A DNA stretch of 59,638 nt from Candidatus Gastranaerophilales bacterium (lineage in GTDB: Bacteria; Cyanobacteriota; Vampirovibrionia; Gastranaerophilales; Gastranaerophilaceae), in NCBI GenBank assembly GCA_944325665.1, contig CALVAY010000010.1, forward strand, positions 1 through 59,638. The letters run 5' to 3'. Shown piece by piece: positions 59,599-59,638 of this stretch. The position numbers and the translations under genes are program-made. The notes beneath the pieces were generated by a model, which saw only the letters and a program-made list of their open reading frames with translations, searched no databases and was not told where the DNA came from. Within the stretch, counting starts at the first letter, position 1, and each line of letters starts with the position of its first letter.

Positions 59599-59638
59599 AG
59601 AGCCATGTTTTTCTTTCTTTTGGTTCTGTTTTCTTTCT

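Larger units (their letters stand above)
59402..59638. other. Non-coding right edge with GC-rich segment
   Basis: No ORF. The first 40 nt are AT-rich. From about 59440 to 59600 the sequence becomes GC-rich with runs such as GCTCGCTCGG and a repeated 33-mer, then returns to a T-rich tail. It has several short self-complementary stretches, but no RNA family that I recognise. Confidence 0.5.

Overview
The window looks like a chromosomal segment of a low-GC, Gram-negative, anaerobic fermenting bacterium. My best guess is a non-photosynthetic cyanobacterial relative (Vampirovibrionia/Melainabacteria, Gastranaerophilales type, often found in gut). This rests on inference: an RND-TolC efflux system shows an outer membrane, hydF implies an [FeFe]-hydrogenase, a phycobilisome-lyase-type HEAT repeat protein is present, ThyX is present, and several unassigned proteins have an architecture I associate with that group. 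The code is standard: UAG is a working stop and prfA is present. Genes are dense, on both strands, with many 1-22 nt overlaps and compact bidirectional terminators. No rRNA, CRISPR array, insertion sequence or prophage was seen. One tRNA (Cys-GCA) is present.

Layout. 0.1-7.2 kb: L27 and L21, a LipM-like octanoyltransferase, a cytosolic histidine kinase, pgi, miaB and a homocitrate/Re-citrate synthase-like enzyme. 7.3-17.4 kb: a membrane-associated unknown, a divergent GH77 glucanotransferase with a TTG start, a HEAT-repeat protein, a membrane-anchored lytic transglycosylase, rpmE-thyX-prfA, tRNA-Cys and a papain-like cysteine protease candidate. 17.5-25.4 kb: a solo OLD-type TOPRIM protein, a ribbon-helix-helix regulator with a perfect palindrome between it and hydF, a secreted GH13 amylase, pgpH-ybeY-dgkA, rpsT and an XRE regulator. 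25.5-33.4 kb: a giant glycine-rich type IV pilin-like protein, leuS, then four minus-strand genes of an unassigned, probably extracellular, filament-like family. 33.5-40.6 kb: a minimal NagA, a secreted OB-fold-like protein, a GH57 enzyme, a PglK/MsbA-like ABC exporter and small unknowns. 40.6-49.3 kb: a complete RND tripartite pump operon, a sugar-type ABC ATPase and a degenerate PAS histidine kinase. 49.4-53.8 kb: STAS-like, PilZ, a secreted glycine-zipper protein and a 759-aa coiled-coil/EF-hand protein. 53.8-59.4 kb: recF, a PfkB kinase with RqcP, pabA with a pabB-pabC fusion, and a FliA/WhiG-type sigma factor.

The most interesting signal is a candidate sigma-28 regulon. The sigma-28-family factor at the right end (58.6-59.4 kb) has two near-perfect sigma-28 promoters in the same window (TAAAGTTT, 11 or 12 nt, GCCGATAT). 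They lie upstream of the 340-aa gene and of the 89/106-aa gene pair in the 30.6-33.3 kb cluster. The 340-aa and 106-aa proteins share an N-terminal helical motif and a C-terminal coiled coil around a variable middle, the plan seen in flagellin-like and hook-associated proteins. A weaker sigma-28 site precedes the 759-aa EF-hand protein. This suggests an axial-filament or secreted-helix system under sigma-28 control that is not one of the standard named flagellar genes.

Other themes are alpha-glucan metabolism (GH77, GH13, GH57, pgi, PfkB, MsmX/UgpC-type ATPase), c-di-nucleotide signalling (PgpH, PilZ), and several genes whose -10 box sits 6-7 nt from the ATG, suggesting leaderless mRNAs. GC-rich sequence unlike the rest occupies both window ends.
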